Below, in pieces: positions 29,946-39,994 of a DNA stretch of 64,000 nucleotides (positions within the stretch are counted from its first letter, which is position 1; each line of letters begins with the position of its first letter). The stretch lies in the NCBI GenBank assembly GCA_019186985.1, contig JABARQ010000004.1, forward strand, positions 62,001 to 126,000. The letters run 5' to 3'. The translations under genes and the position numbers were made by a program. The notes under the pieces are model-generated. The model worked only from the letters and a program-made list of their open reading frames with translations, was not told the DNA's origin and did no database searches. This stretch comes from Prosthecobacter sp. (GTDB taxonomy: Bacteria; Verrucomicrobiota; Verrucomicrobiia; Verrucomicrobiales; Verrucomicrobiaceae).

Positions 29946-31208
29946 CCTGATTCCGTGAGCTATCGCTTGATCGCCGCTGAGCCAGGCGTTTTGCATGATC
30001 GGGAGGCACTGGCGGAGTGATTCGACGGCGCTTTTGGCCTTCTCCCACCCTTTCCGTTTGTCGGCGCGTTCACGAACTTCGCTTTTCTTGATTTATTGGA
30101 CGATTCCGCCCTGCCTGCGCGCATGGGTTTCCCTCGGGCTGCTTCTGGCTTCCCGGTTCATGGCTTTTCTCGCTCCCTGCGGCCTCAGATGGCTCGCAAT
30201 CGCGCTTCGATGCCCAGCAGCACCCGGCTCCAGGGCCAGCTCTCGGCGAGTTTGAGCACGAGCTTGCCGCTATGGCTCACCCATTTGCCGGCCACTTGGA
30301 TCAAGTCGCGCACCACACTGCCGACTCGCCGACGCGCCACGGCTTTGATCCGCTTGGGCCAGCTTTCTTTTTGCTCTTCGCGCACGGCGCGGGCCTGCTC
30401 GTCCAGGCTGCGCAGCAGGTTGTAGGCATGCACGCCGAGACTCAGGAACAGCGCGTTGCTGGCGTAGCTCTGCGAGGGGAAGCGTTCCAGGTCGAGGTCG
30501 CTCTTCAGCTCGCTGTGATACTGCTCGCTGGTGCCGTGGTCGTGATACAGTTCGATGATGTCCTGGGCGCTTTCGCCGAGGTTCGTCCAGTAGCTCTCGA
30601 CGCCGATCTGGTCGATGAGCAGCGGCTGGCCTTTTTTGTCTATGCTGCGGCGCACGACGCGGTAAACGACGGTGAGCGGCTCCTGCGTGCTGCTCTCGCC
30701 GCCGGGACGCAGATGCTCGGCGGTGCCGGTATAGACTTCCTTGCCTTCACGCGGGCGCTCGGGCTCGCCTTCCTGCTGGGCGATGGCGTGGGAGAGCCAC
30801 TTCACCGGGTCTTCCTGCCGCTGGTTGCGCTTGATGATGAAGCTGTGGCCGCTGTTGCGCAGCAGGGCGATGTTGTCGGCGCTGTCGTTGCCGCTGTCCA
30901 TGCGGATGAGGACTTGCGTTTTCAAATCCAGCGCGGCGATGCGATCAAGCGTCTGCTGCAAGAACTCGGGCGTGCCTTTTTGGCAATGCTGGCTGCCGGG
31001 GCGCAGTTCGTGGTGCAAGGCCCAGCCCTGGGTGCCGATATAGGCGAAGATGGGCGCGAAGCCGTCCATGCCTTTGTAGGTGCGCCCGAGCTGCTCGCGG
31101 TGGCTGCGGCTGTTGTCGAAGGGACTCACGTCCATGTCGCAGGGGATGTAGGCGCGGCCTTGCACGGTGAGTGCGGCGGGGCCGTGGTGCTTGATGAGGG
31201 CGAGGTTG
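29946..31208 (-). mobile_element. IS1380-family element, left copy, truncated at its 5' end
   Basis: The left inverted repeat CCTGATTCCGTGAGCT starts at 29946, preceded by TTTCA. Sequence similarity with the right copy continues, with scattered mismatches, to 31208, where it stops within the transposase codons (in ...GGGCGAGGTTG). The missing part is the transposase N-terminus of about 120-130 codons and the right inverted repeat. The 240 bp between the IR and the transposase stop are non-coding IS sequence. Confidence 0.85.
30185..31208 (-). pseudogene. IS1380-family transposase, N-terminally truncated
   Basis: The remnant matches residues from about 120 to 458 of the full transposase encoded at 40100-41476. 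It keeps the DDE core (PCDMDVSPFDNS, IRMDSGND, YHDHGTSEQYHSELKSDL) but lacks the DNA-binding N-terminus. The longest frame with a start codon begins at 31165 (MQGRAYIPC); homology continues upstream of it to 31208. It is presumably inactive. Confidence 0.88.
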
Positions 31209-31261
31209 ACGGTTTTGCAACATTAAATTGCTTGCCTCCGTTCCAATCTGCTCTCCGCACC

Positions 31262-32419
31262 ATGCTTTTATTCAAGACCCCGCTCCTTGTTCATCTGTCG
31301 ATTCTGTTGCTTTTGCCACCCGCCGGAGCCGTTTCGGCAGCAGAAGCACCGGCGGTGGCTGTCGTTTCTGTCACACGGGGTGAGATTTACCGGGAAGTGG
31401 CCTTTGACGCGGAATTGCGGCCTTACAAGGAGATCGAACTGCACGCGCGGGCAACGGGCTACCTGGACAAGATCCTTGTGGATGCCGGGGACGCGGTGCA
31501 AGAGGGACAGCTCATTGCGCAACTGAGCGTGCCGGAGCTGGAGTTTGACCTGCAAAATGCGGAGGCCGCCGAGCGCCGCGCCAAGGCCGGGGTGGAGAGC
31601 GCCACCGCTGCTTTTGAAGAAACCACCCTTGCCCTCACCCGCCTGGAAGCGGCGGACAAAGCCCAGCCCAACCTCATCGCCAAGCAGGATGTGGACAGCG
31701 CGCGGCTGCGCGATCAGGCCGCCAAGGCGGCGCTGAGCGCGGCGCGCGAGGAGCAAAACGTGGCCGCGGCAAGCACGAAGCGCTTTCAAACCATGCTGGA
31801 CTACACCAGGATCACCGCGCCGTTCGAAGGCGTGGTCACGCGGCGCTATTCCGACCCCGGAGCCTTGATTCAGGCCGGCACCAGCTCCGGCTCGGTGCCG
31901 CTGGTGCGGCTTTCCCAGGTGGATTTGCTGCGAGTGGCGTTTCCGGTCTCGGTTTCCTATGTGGCCAGCGTGAAAGTGGATGACGAGGCGCTGATTCGCA
32001 TCCCCTCCTTGAAGAAGGAGTTTGCCGGCAGGATCACCCGCGTCTCGCAGAAGGTTGAGACCTCTACCCGCACCATGGAGGCGCAGATTGATCTGCCTAA
32101 TCCCGGGCGCAGCCTCATCGCCGGGGTTTACGCCACCGTGATCCTCAAAATTGACCGCCGCAACGACGCGCTGGTGCTCCCGCTGGAGGCGGTGACACGG
32201 GAAAAAAGCACGGCCAGTGTTTATCTCATCACCAAGGACAACAAGATCGAGGCGCGCAACATCACCATCGGCACGGAGTCGCCAACACATGTCGAGATCG
32301 CGGACGGCCTGGCGGAGGGTGACCGTGTCATGGTCGGAAGCCGCGCGCAGTTTTATCACGGCCAGAGCGTGCAGCCCAGGCAAGTGACACTGCCCACCCT
32401 CGATCACGACAAAAAATGA
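31262..32419 (+). CDS. RND efflux periplasmic adaptor (membrane fusion protein)
   Basis: The 385-residue HlyD/AcrA-type adaptor has a signal peptide (residues 1-26), a beta-barrel and lipoyl half (LDKILVDAGDAVQEGQLIAQLSVPEL), an alpha-hairpin (about 90-170), the return lipoyl half (RITAPFEGVVTRRYSDPGALIQAG), and a membrane-proximal domain. It links the inner-membrane pump to the outer-membrane channel. ATG 31262 opens the signal peptide; a much longer in-frame extension upstream runs antisense through the transposase remnant and is not real. It is the first gene of a four-gene operon, 53 bp after the IS junction. Confidence 0.93.
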   Translation: MLLFKTPLLVHLSILLLLPPAGAVSAAEAPAVAVVSVTRGEIYREVAFDAELRPYKEIELHARATGYLDKILVDAGDAVQEGQLIAQLSVPELEFDLQNAEAAERRAKAGVESATAAFEETTLALTRLEAADKAQPNLIAKQDVDSARLRDQAAKAALSAAREEQNVAAASTKRFQTMLDYTRITAPFEGVVTRRYSDPGALIQAGTSSGSVPLVRLSQVDLLRVAFPVSVSYVASVKVDDEALIRIPSLKKEFAGRITRVSQKVETSTRTMEAQIDLPNPGRSLIAGVYATVILKIDRRNDALVLPLEAVTREKSTASVYLITKDNKIEARNITIGTESPTHVEIADGLAEGDRVMVGSRAQFYHGQSVQPRQVTLPTLDHDKK

Positions 32420-33111
32420 CGCCGCCGCTTTCTCCCGAAACCCTTCATGCATTGCAGGCGCTGGACACCTGCACGGTGGCGAACGCCATCGAGACCTTTG
32501 ACGTGCGCTTGCGCAACGAGGGTTATGCCGACTCCAGCATCCGCTGCCTGACTGGCTGCGAGGCGCCGGTGGCGGGCTACGCCGTGACCGCGCGCATCCG
32601 CTGCTCCAGCCCGCCCATGACCGGGGGCGCCTACATTGACCGGACGGATTGGTGGGACCACATCCTGACCATTCCGGGACCGCGCATCGTTGTCATTGAA
32701 GACGTGGACGAGACTCCAGGTGCGGGAGCTTTTCTTGGCGAGGTTCATGCCGGCATCCTGCAGGCGCTGGGTTGTGTGGCGGCGGTGACCAATGGCTCCG
32801 TGCGCGACCTGCCGGCGATCCAGGCCGCCGGATTCAGACTGTTCGCGAACCATGTTTCCGTCTCGCATGCCTACGTGCATGTGGTGGAATTTGGCCAGCC
32901 GGTGAAAATCGGCGGGCTGGAAGTGAGGCCGGGCGATTTGCTGCACGCGGACAGTCATGGAGTGCTTTCGGTGCCGCCATCCATTGCCGCGGACATTTCC
33001 CAGGCGGCTGCGCGGATCATTGAGCGCGAGCGCAGGGTGCTCGACCTTTGCAAGGCGGGCGGCGTGACGGTGGAGAAACTGCGCGACGCCGTGCATGGCG
33101 TATTCAACTGA
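32416..33111 (+). CDS. RraA-family protein inserted in the efflux operon
   Basis: The 231-residue protein shows the RraA / HMG-aldolase-like fold: GAFLGEVHAGILQALGCVAAVTNGSVRDL followed by VKIGGLEVRPGDLLHADSHGVLSVP. The usual TDG is TNG here, but the GExHA..ALG and the following R-D pair are kept. Family members are class II aldolases/decarboxylases or RNase E inhibitors (RraA), so the activity is open. The ATG overlaps the adaptor stop (ATGA) and the RND pump follows after 30 bp, so it is translated as part of the efflux operon, an unusual place for this family. Confidence 0.88.
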   Translation: MTPPLSPETLHALQALDTCTVANAIETFDVRLRNEGYADSSIRCLTGCEAPVAGYAVTARIRCSSPPMTGGAYIDRTDWWDHILTIPGPRIVVIEDVDETPGAGAFLGEVHAGILQALGCVAAVTNGSVRDLPAIQAAGFRLFANHVSVSHAYVHVVEFGQPVKIGGLEVRPGDLLHADSHGVLSVPPSIAADISQAAARIIERERRVLDLCKAGGVTVEKLRDAVHGVFN

Positions 33112-33141
33112 CCAAACGGAGACCAAGACCGCTCTCAACAC

Positions 33142-36100
33142 ATGACCCGCTTCGCTCTTCGTTACCCGTATTTCATCATCGTCTCCTGCCTGGCAGTCCT
33201 CGTCGTCGGGGTGACGAGCATTCTGCGCCTGCCGGTGGATTTGTTCCCTGAGATCAAGATGCCGGTGGTCATTGTGGCCACCTTTTATCCCGGCATGCCG
33301 CCGGAGCAGATCGAGCAGGACCTGACCTCCCGCATGGAACGCTTTCTCACCCTGGCGGGCGGCATTGATCACATGGAGTCGCGCTCGCTGCCGGGGGCGA
33401 GCTTGATCAAAATCTACTTTCAGCCAGGCATCAGCGCCGACTCCGCCGTCAGCTCCATCGGCAACCTTGCCATGGCCGAATTGCGCCGCCTGCCGCCCGG
33501 CACCCTGCCGCCGGTGGTGTTGAAATTCGACGCCTCCAGCCAGCCGGTATGCCTGATCACGCTCAAAGGCGAGGGCATGAACGAATCCCAGCTTCGTGAT
33601 GTGGGCCATTACAAAGTGCGAACCCAGGCAGCCGTGGTCCCTGGAGCGGCGCTGCCGCAGCCGATGGGGGGGCGCTACCGGCAGATCCAGGTTTATGTCG
33701 ATCCGCTGAAGCTGGAGGCTCACCAGCTCAGCCTGATGGACGTGGTGCGCTCGGTCAACGACTCGAACCTCATCCTGCCCGCCGGAGACGTGCGCATCGG
33801 CCCGTTCGATTACAACATCTACGCCAACACCCAGGTGGACACGGTGGATGACATCAACCGCATCCCGCTCAAAACCGTCGGCCAGTCCTCCGTGCTCGTG
33901 GGCGACATCGGCGAGGCCAAGGACGCCTCCCAGGTGCAATACAATGCCGTCCGCGTTGATGGCCAGCGCTCCGCCTACCAGCCCGTGCTCAAGCAGGGCG
34001 GCGACGCCAACACCATCGCCGTGGTGGACGGCGTGCGCGAGGTGCTGAAAAACCTCGTCGATGTGCCGAAGCAACTCGTCACCAACGTCGTCTTTGACCA
34101 GTCCGTGTTTGTCAAAACGGCGGTGGAAAACCTCCTGCATGAGGGCGGCATCGGCCTGGTGCTCACGGGCGTGCTGATCCTGGTTTTCCTCGGTTCCATG
34201 CGCGCCACGGTGGCGGTGTTTCTCTCCATTCCACTCTCCGCGCTGGCCATGTTCATCGCGCTCGCGCTAGGCGGCGGCACCATCAACACCATGATCCTCG
34301 GCGGGCTCGCGCTCGGCTTTTCCCGCCTCATTGACGACTCGGTGGTCGTGCTGGAAAATATCTTCCGCCACATGGAGCATGGCGAGACGCCGGCCATAGC
34401 CGCCGAGAAGGGCGGACGGGAAGTGGCCCTGCCTGTGCTGGCGGCGACTTTGACCACGGCGGTGGTTTTCTTTCCGGTGATTTTTCTTTCCGGCGCCAGC
34501 CGCTACCTCTTCATGGCGCTGGGCCTTGCGGTGGTGTTGTCCATCCTCGCCTCTTATTTCGTTGCCATGACGGTGGTGCCGCTGTTTTGCGCCAAGTGGA
34601 TCAAAAACGTCCAGGCTCATGACGCGCCGGGCGCCCGGGGGTTCAATGCCTGGTTCAACCGCCGGTTCAACGCCATGCTTGATGTGTTCGAGCGGCTGCT
34701 GCGCAAAGCGCTGAAGGCACCCTCATTGGTGTTGATACTGCTTGTCGCCGGCCTTGCCGCCTCGGCTTTGCTGCTGCCGCGAATTGGCCTGGCTTATTTC
34801 CCGCGCACGGATGCCGGGCAGTTTCAAATCAGCGTGAAGGCGCCCAGCGGCACCCGGCTGGAGATCACCGAAAAGCTGATCGAGCAAGTCGAGGCCATTT
34901 GCCGCGAAGTGGTCGGCGGGGAGGACCTCGACATCATCGTCTCAAACATCGGCATCACCGCCGACTTTTCGGCGATCTTCAACCCCAACAGCGCCCAGCA
35001 CACCGCCACGGTGCTGGTCAGCCTCAAGGAGCATCATCATACGGGCAGCTACGATCACATGCGGCGCGTGCGTGACCGCCTGCGCTCGGACATGCCGCAT
35101 GTCAGCGCCTTTTTCCAGTCGGGTGGCCTGGTGGACTCCGTTCTCAATCTGGGCCAGCCGACGCCCATCGACATCCAGATCAGCGGCAGCGACATCAAGG
35201 CCACACACAAAACCGCCTCCGAACTGGCCGCCAAAATCCGCGCCCTGCCCGGTGTGAGTGATGTGCTCGTGCCGCAGGACATGGACTACCCGGCCATCCG
35301 CATGGAACTGGACCGCAAGCGCATCGCCGAGCTTGGCCTGACGCCCAAAGAGGTCACGCACAACGTCATCACCGCGCTCATGTCGAACGGGCTGATTGCG
35401 CCCACGTTTTGGGCGGACCCGAAAAGCGGCAACGACTACTACCTCACCGTGCAGTATCCCGATCATCATGTGAAGGACTTTGAGATGCTGCGCGCCATTC
35501 CGGTTCGCGGTCCGGGCATGGAAAAATCCGTGCGCCTGGATGCCGTGGCGACCTTGGAGCCGATGACCGGTCCGACGGAGATCACTCATTATCAAATCCG
35601 CCGCATCATCAATGTCTTCGTCGCCCCCGAAGGAGAGGACGTCAGCCAGGCCATGCGGGGAATCCAAAAGATCCTGGCGGAAACGAAAGTGCCGGAGGGC
35701 GCCCGCATTGACCTGCGCGGCAGCGTGGGCAACATGCAGGCCTCGTTCAAGACCTTCGGATTCGGCCTCATCCTTGCCATCGTGCTCGTCTATTTGATCC
35801 TGGTGGCGCAGTTCCAGTCGTTCCTGGATCCCTTCCTCATCCTGCTCGCCATTCCCACCGGGCTCATCGGCGTGCTGCTCATGCTTTGGGCCACCGGCAC
35901 CACCCTCAATGTCATGTCATTGATGGGCGTGGTGATGATGATGGGCATCGTGGTTTCGAACAGCATTCTCATTGTCGAGTTTGCGCGCCACCTGCGCCAG
36001 GACGGCATCGGGTTGCTGGACGCCGTTGTCACAGCCTGCCGCGTGCGGCTGCGGCCGATCGTGATGACCTCCCTCGCCACGGTCATCGGCCTCTCGCCCA

Positions 36101-36255
36101 TGGCGCTCGCGCTCGGCGCCGGCAGCGAGGCCTACGCGCCGCTGGCGCGCGCCATCATTGGCGGTCTCGGCGTGTCGTTTGTGCTCACCGTTTTTGTCGT
36201 GCCCGCCGCTTACTTGATCACCCACCGCCGCCGCGAGTCCGCCACCGTCTCATGA
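33142..36255 (+). CDS. RND efflux transporter inner-membrane pump, AcrB/HAE1-like
   Basis: The 1037-residue pump has the RND layout of 12 membrane helices and two large periplasmic loops. The N-terminus FALRYPYFIIVSCLAVLVVGVTSILRLPVDLFPEI is typical. The proton-relay aspartates in TM4 are present in SRLIDDSVVVLENIFRHME. The last helices carry VSLMGVVMMMGIVVSNSILIVEFA-like sequence. The family expels hydrophobic drugs or metabolites; the absence of a CusA-type metal pattern and of regulators nearby leaves the substrate open. Its stop overlaps the start of the TolC-type gene. Confidence 0.95.
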   Translation: MTRFALRYPYFIIVSCLAVLVVGVTSILRLPVDLFPEIKMPVVIVATFYPGMPPEQIEQDLTSRMERFLTLAGGIDHMESRSLPGASLIKIYFQPGISADSAVSSIGNLAMAELRRLPPGTLPPVVLKFDASSQPVCLITLKGEGMNESQLRDVGHYKVRTQAAVVPGAALPQPMGGRYRQIQVYVDPLKLEAHQLSLMDVVRSVNDSNLILPAGDVRIGPFDYNIYANTQVDTVDDINRIPLKTVGQSSVLVGDIGEAKDASQVQYNAVRVDGQRSAYQPVLKQGGDANTIAVVDGVREVLKNLVDVPKQLVTNVVFDQSVFVKTAVENLLHEGGIGLVLTGVLILVFLGSMRATVAVFLSIPLSALAMFIALALGGGTINTMILGGLALGFSRLIDDSVVVLENIFRHMEHGETPAIAAEKGGREVALPVLAATLTTAVVFFPVIFLSGASRYLFMALGLAVVLSILASYFVAMTVVPLFCAKWIKNVQAHDAPGARGFNAWFNRRFNAMLDVFERLLRKALKAPSLVLILLVAGLAASALLLPRIGLAYFPRTDAGQFQISVKAPSGTRLEITEKLIEQVEAICREVVGGEDLDIIVSNIGITADFSAIFNPNSAQHTATVLVSLKEHHHTGSYDHMRRVRDRLRSDMPHVSAFFQSGGLVDSVLNLGQPTPIDIQISGSDIKATHKTASELAAKIRALPGVSDVLVPQDMDYPAIRMELDRKRIAELGLTPKEVTHNVITALMSNGLIAPTFWADPKSGNDYYLTVQYPDHHVKDFEMLRAIPVRGPGMEKSVRLDAVATLEPMTGPTEITHYQIRRIINVFVAPEGEDVSQAMRGIQKILAETKVPEGARIDLRGSVGNMQASFKTFGFGLILAIVLVYLILVAQFQSFLDPFLILLAIPTGLIGVLLMLWATGTTLNVMSLMGVVMMMGIVVSNSILIVEFARHLRQDGIGLLDAVVTACRVRLRPIVMTSLATVIGLSPMALALGAGSEAYAPLARAIIGGLGVSFVLTVFVVPAAYLITHRRRESATVS

Positions 36256-37574
36256 ATCCAACCGCTCTTCTTTTCACTGTCCTGACCACCGCCGCCGCCT
36301 TCGCCGCGGACAAGCCTGCCACGCTGAGCATGACGGAGGCGCGCGCGCTGGTGCTGCGGCGCCACCCCCGCATCAGCGCCGCGGATTTGAACTGGCATGC
36401 CGCCGGGGAACTCGTGCGACAAGCCCGCTCCGCGTACCTGCCGCAAGTGCAGGCGCTCGGCGGCGGTGTCATCACCTCGGAAAGTGACGGTGGTGTGAAC
36501 ATTGACACCAGCGCGCTGCAAATGCCCGGCGTGAACGACCGCGCCTCCGCCGGCTTCAGTGTCAGCCAGCTCATCACCGACTTTGGCCGCACCACGCATC
36601 TGACCGCCAGCTCGCGGCTGCGCGCCGGGGCCGCGGAGCAAAACACGCACACCACGCGGGCGCAAATCCTGCTGGAGACCGACGCCGCCTGCCTGCGCAT
36701 CCTGCAAGCGCGCGCGGTGCTCGAAGTGGCCGGACAGACTGTGGCAACTCGCCGCGTGCTGCGCGACAACACGGCATCCCTGCAAAAAAACGAGCTGAAG
36801 TCCTCTCTCGATGTCAGTTTTGCCGAGGTGAATTTGAAGGACGCGGAGTTGCTGCTGGCGCGCTCCCGCAATGATTTGAAATCCGCGCAGGCGACCCTCG
36901 CGCGCCTTTTGCTCGATCCCGAAGGCAGTGAGTATGTCGTCAGCGAGCCGGCCCAGCCTTCAGCCTTGCCCGCCAAAGCCGAGGGGTTGCTGCGGAAAGC
37001 CGCCGCGCAGCGTCCCGAACTGGCAGGCTTGCGCCTGGAACTCGAGGCCGCGCAGCGGTTCGCCCAAGCCGAGGCGGCGCTCGGCAGGCCGCGGCTCAGC
37101 CTCCAGGGGTCCGCGGGCGTCATCCCCTACCACGATGACAACCTTGGCAGAAACTATGCCGCCGCCGGGGTCATCCTGAGCTGGCCCATTTTCACCGGAG
37201 GCATGAACAGCGCCCGGCGCAAGGAGGCCGAACTGCGCGCGCAGGCCGCCGGGCAGACGCTCAAGGACGAGGAGGCGCGCATTGCACAAGATGTGCAAAT
37301 CGCCTGGCTCAATGCCAGCAATGCGCTTGAGCGGCTCGCCATCACCAGCGATCTGCGCGCGCAGGCCGGCCAGTCTTACGCGCTGGCGGAGGCGCGTTAT
37401 CAGGCGGGCAGCAGCGGCATTGTGGAGCTCAGCCAGGCGCAGCTCAACCTCACCGCCGCCGAGATCAACCAGACCACCACCCGCTACGAATACCTGCTGC
37501 ACCGCGCCATTTTAGATTTCCAAACGGGGGCGCTTGCAGGTGCGGCGGATCAGGGAAGGAATGCCGGGAAGTAG
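36252..37574 (+). CDS. TolC-family outer-membrane efflux channel
   Basis: The 440-residue protein has a signal peptide (residues 1-18), then two internal repeats of long amphipathic helices with the TolC-family pattern: MTEARALVLRRHPRI at the start of repeat 1, and AAAQRPELAGLRLELEAAQ with LSWPIFTGG in repeat 2. It forms the outer-membrane duct for the adaptor and pump encoded upstream. The ATG at 36252 overlaps the pump stop codon (ATGA), so all four genes are translationally linked. Confidence 0.92.
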   Translation: MNPTALLFTVLTTAAAFAADKPATLSMTEARALVLRRHPRISAADLNWHAAGELVRQARSAYLPQVQALGGGVITSESDGGVNIDTSALQMPGVNDRASAGFSVSQLITDFGRTTHLTASSRLRAGAAEQNTHTTRAQILLETDAACLRILQARAVLEVAGQTVATRRVLRDNTASLQKNELKSSLDVSFAEVNLKDAELLLARSRNDLKSAQATLARLLLDPEGSEYVVSEPAQPSALPAKAEGLLRKAAAQRPELAGLRLELEAAQRFAQAEAALGRPRLSLQGSAGVIPYHDDNLGRNYAAAGVILSWPIFTGGMNSARRKEAELRAQAAGQTLKDEEARIAQDVQIAWLNASNALERLAITSDLRAQAGQSYALAEARYQAGSSGIVELSQAQLNLTAAEINQTTTRYEYLLHRAILDFQTGALAGAADQGRNAGK

Positions 37575-37634
37575 CCACCCGGCGGACAGACCCCCCAAAA
37601 AAGTGAATCATCCGCTGGCAGACCGATTCGACTC

Positions 37635-38291
37635 ATGGCCCACCTTTTTCACCTCCCCGGCTCCTGCTTTGCCACTTCCATGTGTAAGGCCGTCGCCGCC
37701 TGCGAGAAGTCCGAGATGGACAAAGTGGAAGCCTTCCACCGCGCTATGCTCGGCGGCTGTTCCAGCCCCGCTTCCGGCACCATCGGCCGCATGACTGTCC
37801 CGAGGTGCAGGCCGCCCCCAAGCATCCGCGAAGCCCGTCGCTCCAAGCTCCACCCCGGCGACATCCTCGCCGCCGACAAAGCCCCGCAGATCGCCAACGC
37901 GCCCTTCACCCTATCCTGCGAGCTCACCACCGCCCAGCGCAATGCCATCCTCATCGCCCACGGCGGTGCCAGCACCGGCTACGCGCTCCATCTCAGCGGC
38001 GGCAAACTCATCTGGGCCATCCGCCACGGCAAAACCCTCACCACCGCCCAGACCGACTACCCCGCCGACAACCAACCCCACCGCATCACCGCCACCCTCG
38101 GCAAAAAAGGCCAGCTCACCCTCCAGCTCGACCAAAACGCCCCCATCACCGCCACCAGCCCCAGCCTCATTCGCACCCAACCCAAAGAAGACTTCTGCCT
38201 CGGCCATGACAACAAAGTGCCCGTGGCCACTTACACCGCGAAGGGGAAGTTTGAGGGGAATATTTTACGAATCTCCATCTCAAGTAAGTAG
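37635..38291 (+). pseudogene. C-terminal remnant of a sulfatase-type protein (LamG-like domain)
   Basis: From about residue 72 (HPGDILAADKAPQIANAPFTLSCEL) to the end (FEGNILRISISSK), the frame resembles the C-terminal concanavalin-like domain of many Verrucomicrobiota and Planctomycetota arylsulfatases. The sulfatase domain itself (CxPSR, metal ligands) is absent, and the first 70 codons show no recognisable fold, so the gene is a 3' fragment. It lies between the efflux operon and the right IS copy, consistent with a deletion endpoint inside the acquired block. The family call rests on pattern memory. Confidence 0.5.
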
Positions 38292-38451
38292 GGCGCGGAA
38301 TCGTTGAATCACCTGATTCCGTGAGCTATCGCTTGAGCGCCGCTGAGCGAGGCGTTTTGCAGGATCGGGAGGCAGTGGCGGAGTGATTCGACGGCGCTTT
38401 TGGCCTTCTCAGGCCCTTTCCGTTTGCCGGCGCGCTCACGAACTTCGCTTT

Positions 38452-39994
38452 TCACAGTCATCCCATAGGCGGTGCCGAATGAGGGGCAAGCCTTGAGGTT
38501 ACGAGGGCTGGATGGGCAAAAGTGGCGGAGGTCGAGTTGAGGTTTTGCTGGGATGGCCCGCAAAGTCAGGCGGATGCTGTCCCATGAGGTGCCGTCCCCG
38601 CTGGCTCAAATCCAGGCAACCATGCGGCATGTGCGGCTCCAAGCAGGGTGAAGCTGCCGCCTGCTGTCCCATAGCTTCGCAGCAGTCCTGTCAGATCCAG
38701 CCGCTCCCACATCGCCGCGCGCACCACGGCGAAGAGCCGCGTGAAGCTGTGCCCCCACTGGCCGATGTGCGCCGCGTAGCGCAGCAGCACATGGAGCAGC
38801 AGCGCGGTCCACACCTGCCAGCGGATGGCGTTGGCGCTGTGACCGAGAGCCGAGCGCAGCGAGACAGCCAGCCGCAGGCTGCCCCGCAGGGGTGAGCGCA
38901 GCGAAGCAAAGTCGCCGAGCTTGAGCGTTTGCTTCACCTGTTTGAAGAACACCTCGATATCCCAGCGGGCGCGGTAGAGATCGCACACGCTGCCGGGGCT
39001 CCAGGCGGTGTTGTTGGTGATGAAGACCATCAGGCGCAGCGCTCCATCGACCTCCACCCAGGCCTCGACGCGGCGCAGTGTCCAGCCTTTGAGGTGTTTG
39101 AACTTGTCGCCCGTGAGCTGCACGACCTGGTCCTTGACCACGTTGCCGCCCGCTTTCACCGGCAGGTTGCGCAGGGCGCGGCAGCGGAAGTTGTCCTTCG
39201 CACGGGTCACCCACTGCACGCCGCGCAGGTCGAGGTCGTGCAGGTGCCCGAAGTCCACATAGGCTTTGTCAAAGACGACGACCTCGCCTTCCTCCAGCCC
39301 GGCGCAGACCTCACGGGCGCGCTTGTTGTCATGCTCGCCTGCGGTATCGACGATGGCAAAGGTGGGCAGGAAGCCATTGAGCCCCAGACGCAGGTGCATC
39401 TTCGCTGCGGCCTTGCGCCGACGGTGCTTCGCCCAGTTCATGCAGTTGGCCACCAGCTCAATCACCGTGGAGTCCACCGCGTGGATGCGCACCTTGAAGC
39501 GGTGCAGCAAAGAGCGCCCGGCATGGCCGCCGGGGCGCTGTCGCCCAAAGCTGCGGTCATGGTGCTGGAGGTGGGCCAGCGTGCGCCAGAAGACCAGCTC
39601 GGCAAACTTCGCATCGCGCACCTTGTTGGAGTTGGAGAGGTTGTTGCGTGAGGGCGGCGTGAGGCCGAAGGCGGCGATGGCCCGTGCCTTGAGCCGCAGC
39701 CAGTCGCAGACATCATTGAGGCTCAGCGCATGGGCAAGCTGCACGAAGAGCATCGTGCCCAAGTGGCTGAGCACGGAGTAGGTTCGGGCTTTGACATCGA
39801 CTCCTGTCTCCCTGGCCGTCCGGTGAATGATGTCACGCGGAATGAACTTGAGCATCTGCCCGAGAACATTGATGTGGTGACGTGCTGGCTGGGTGGCGTG
39901 AATGTGTGTTGATTTTGACATCGCACTCCAAATCAAGCCGCTTTCCGCCCTCAGTCAGCACTCTTAACCTCAGATGCCTATGGGATGCCTGTGA
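38452..39994 (-). mobile_element. IS4-like insertion sequence with perfectly placed target duplication
   Basis: Terminal inverted repeats TCACAG(T/G)CATCCCATAGG (38452-38469 and 39977-39994) match at 17 of 18 positions. The target repeat GCTTT flanks it at 38447-38451 and 39995-39999. Extending the repeat to GCTTTTC gives 7 bp if the first two IR bases are counted as target. The uninterrupted site is visible in the left IS1380 copy at about 30078, where CGCTTTTCTTGATTTATT is continuous. Length is 1543 bp. Confidence 0.93.
38566..39921 (-). CDS. IS4-family transposase
   Basis: The 451-residue DDE transposase shows an N-terminal region (HINVLGQMLKFIPRDIIHRTA, then LSHLGTMLFVQLAHALSLNDVCDWL) of the DUF4372 type. 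The catalytic residues are in HAVDSTVIELV, VVFDKAYVDF and YRARWDIEVFFKQVKQTLKL, the last being the Y-R-E signature of the IS4 family. ATG 39921 is preferred to a TTG five codons upstream. The gene is intact and is framed by intact inverted repeats, so the element may be mobile. Confidence 0.93.
   Translation of the reverse strand: MSKSTHIHATQPARHHINVLGQMLKFIPRDIIHRTARETGVDVKARTYSVLSHLGTMLFVQLAHALSLNDVCDWLRLKARAIAAFGLTPPSRNNLSNSNKVRDAKFAELVFWRTLAHLQHHDRSFGRQRPGGHAGRSLLHRFKVRIHAVDSTVIELVANCMNWAKHRRRKAAAKMHLRLGLNGFLPTFAIVDTAGEHDNKRAREVCAGLEEGEVVVFDKAYVDFGHLHDLDLRGVQWVTRAKDNFRCRALRNLPVKAGGNVVKDQVVQLTGDKFKHLKGWTLRRVEAWVEVDGALRLMVFITNNTAWSPGSVCDLYRARWDIEVFFKQVKQTLKLGDFASLRSPLRGSLRLAVSLRSALGHSANAIRWQVWTALLLHVLLRYAAHIGQWGHSFTRLFAVVRAAMWERLDLTGLLRSYGTAGGSFTLLGAAHAAWLPGFEPAGTAPHGTASA

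Noticed and set aside
30272-31261. A 330-codon N-terminal extension of the efflux adaptor
   Set aside because: It runs antisense through the transposase remnant. The signal peptide at 31262 fixes the adaptor start.
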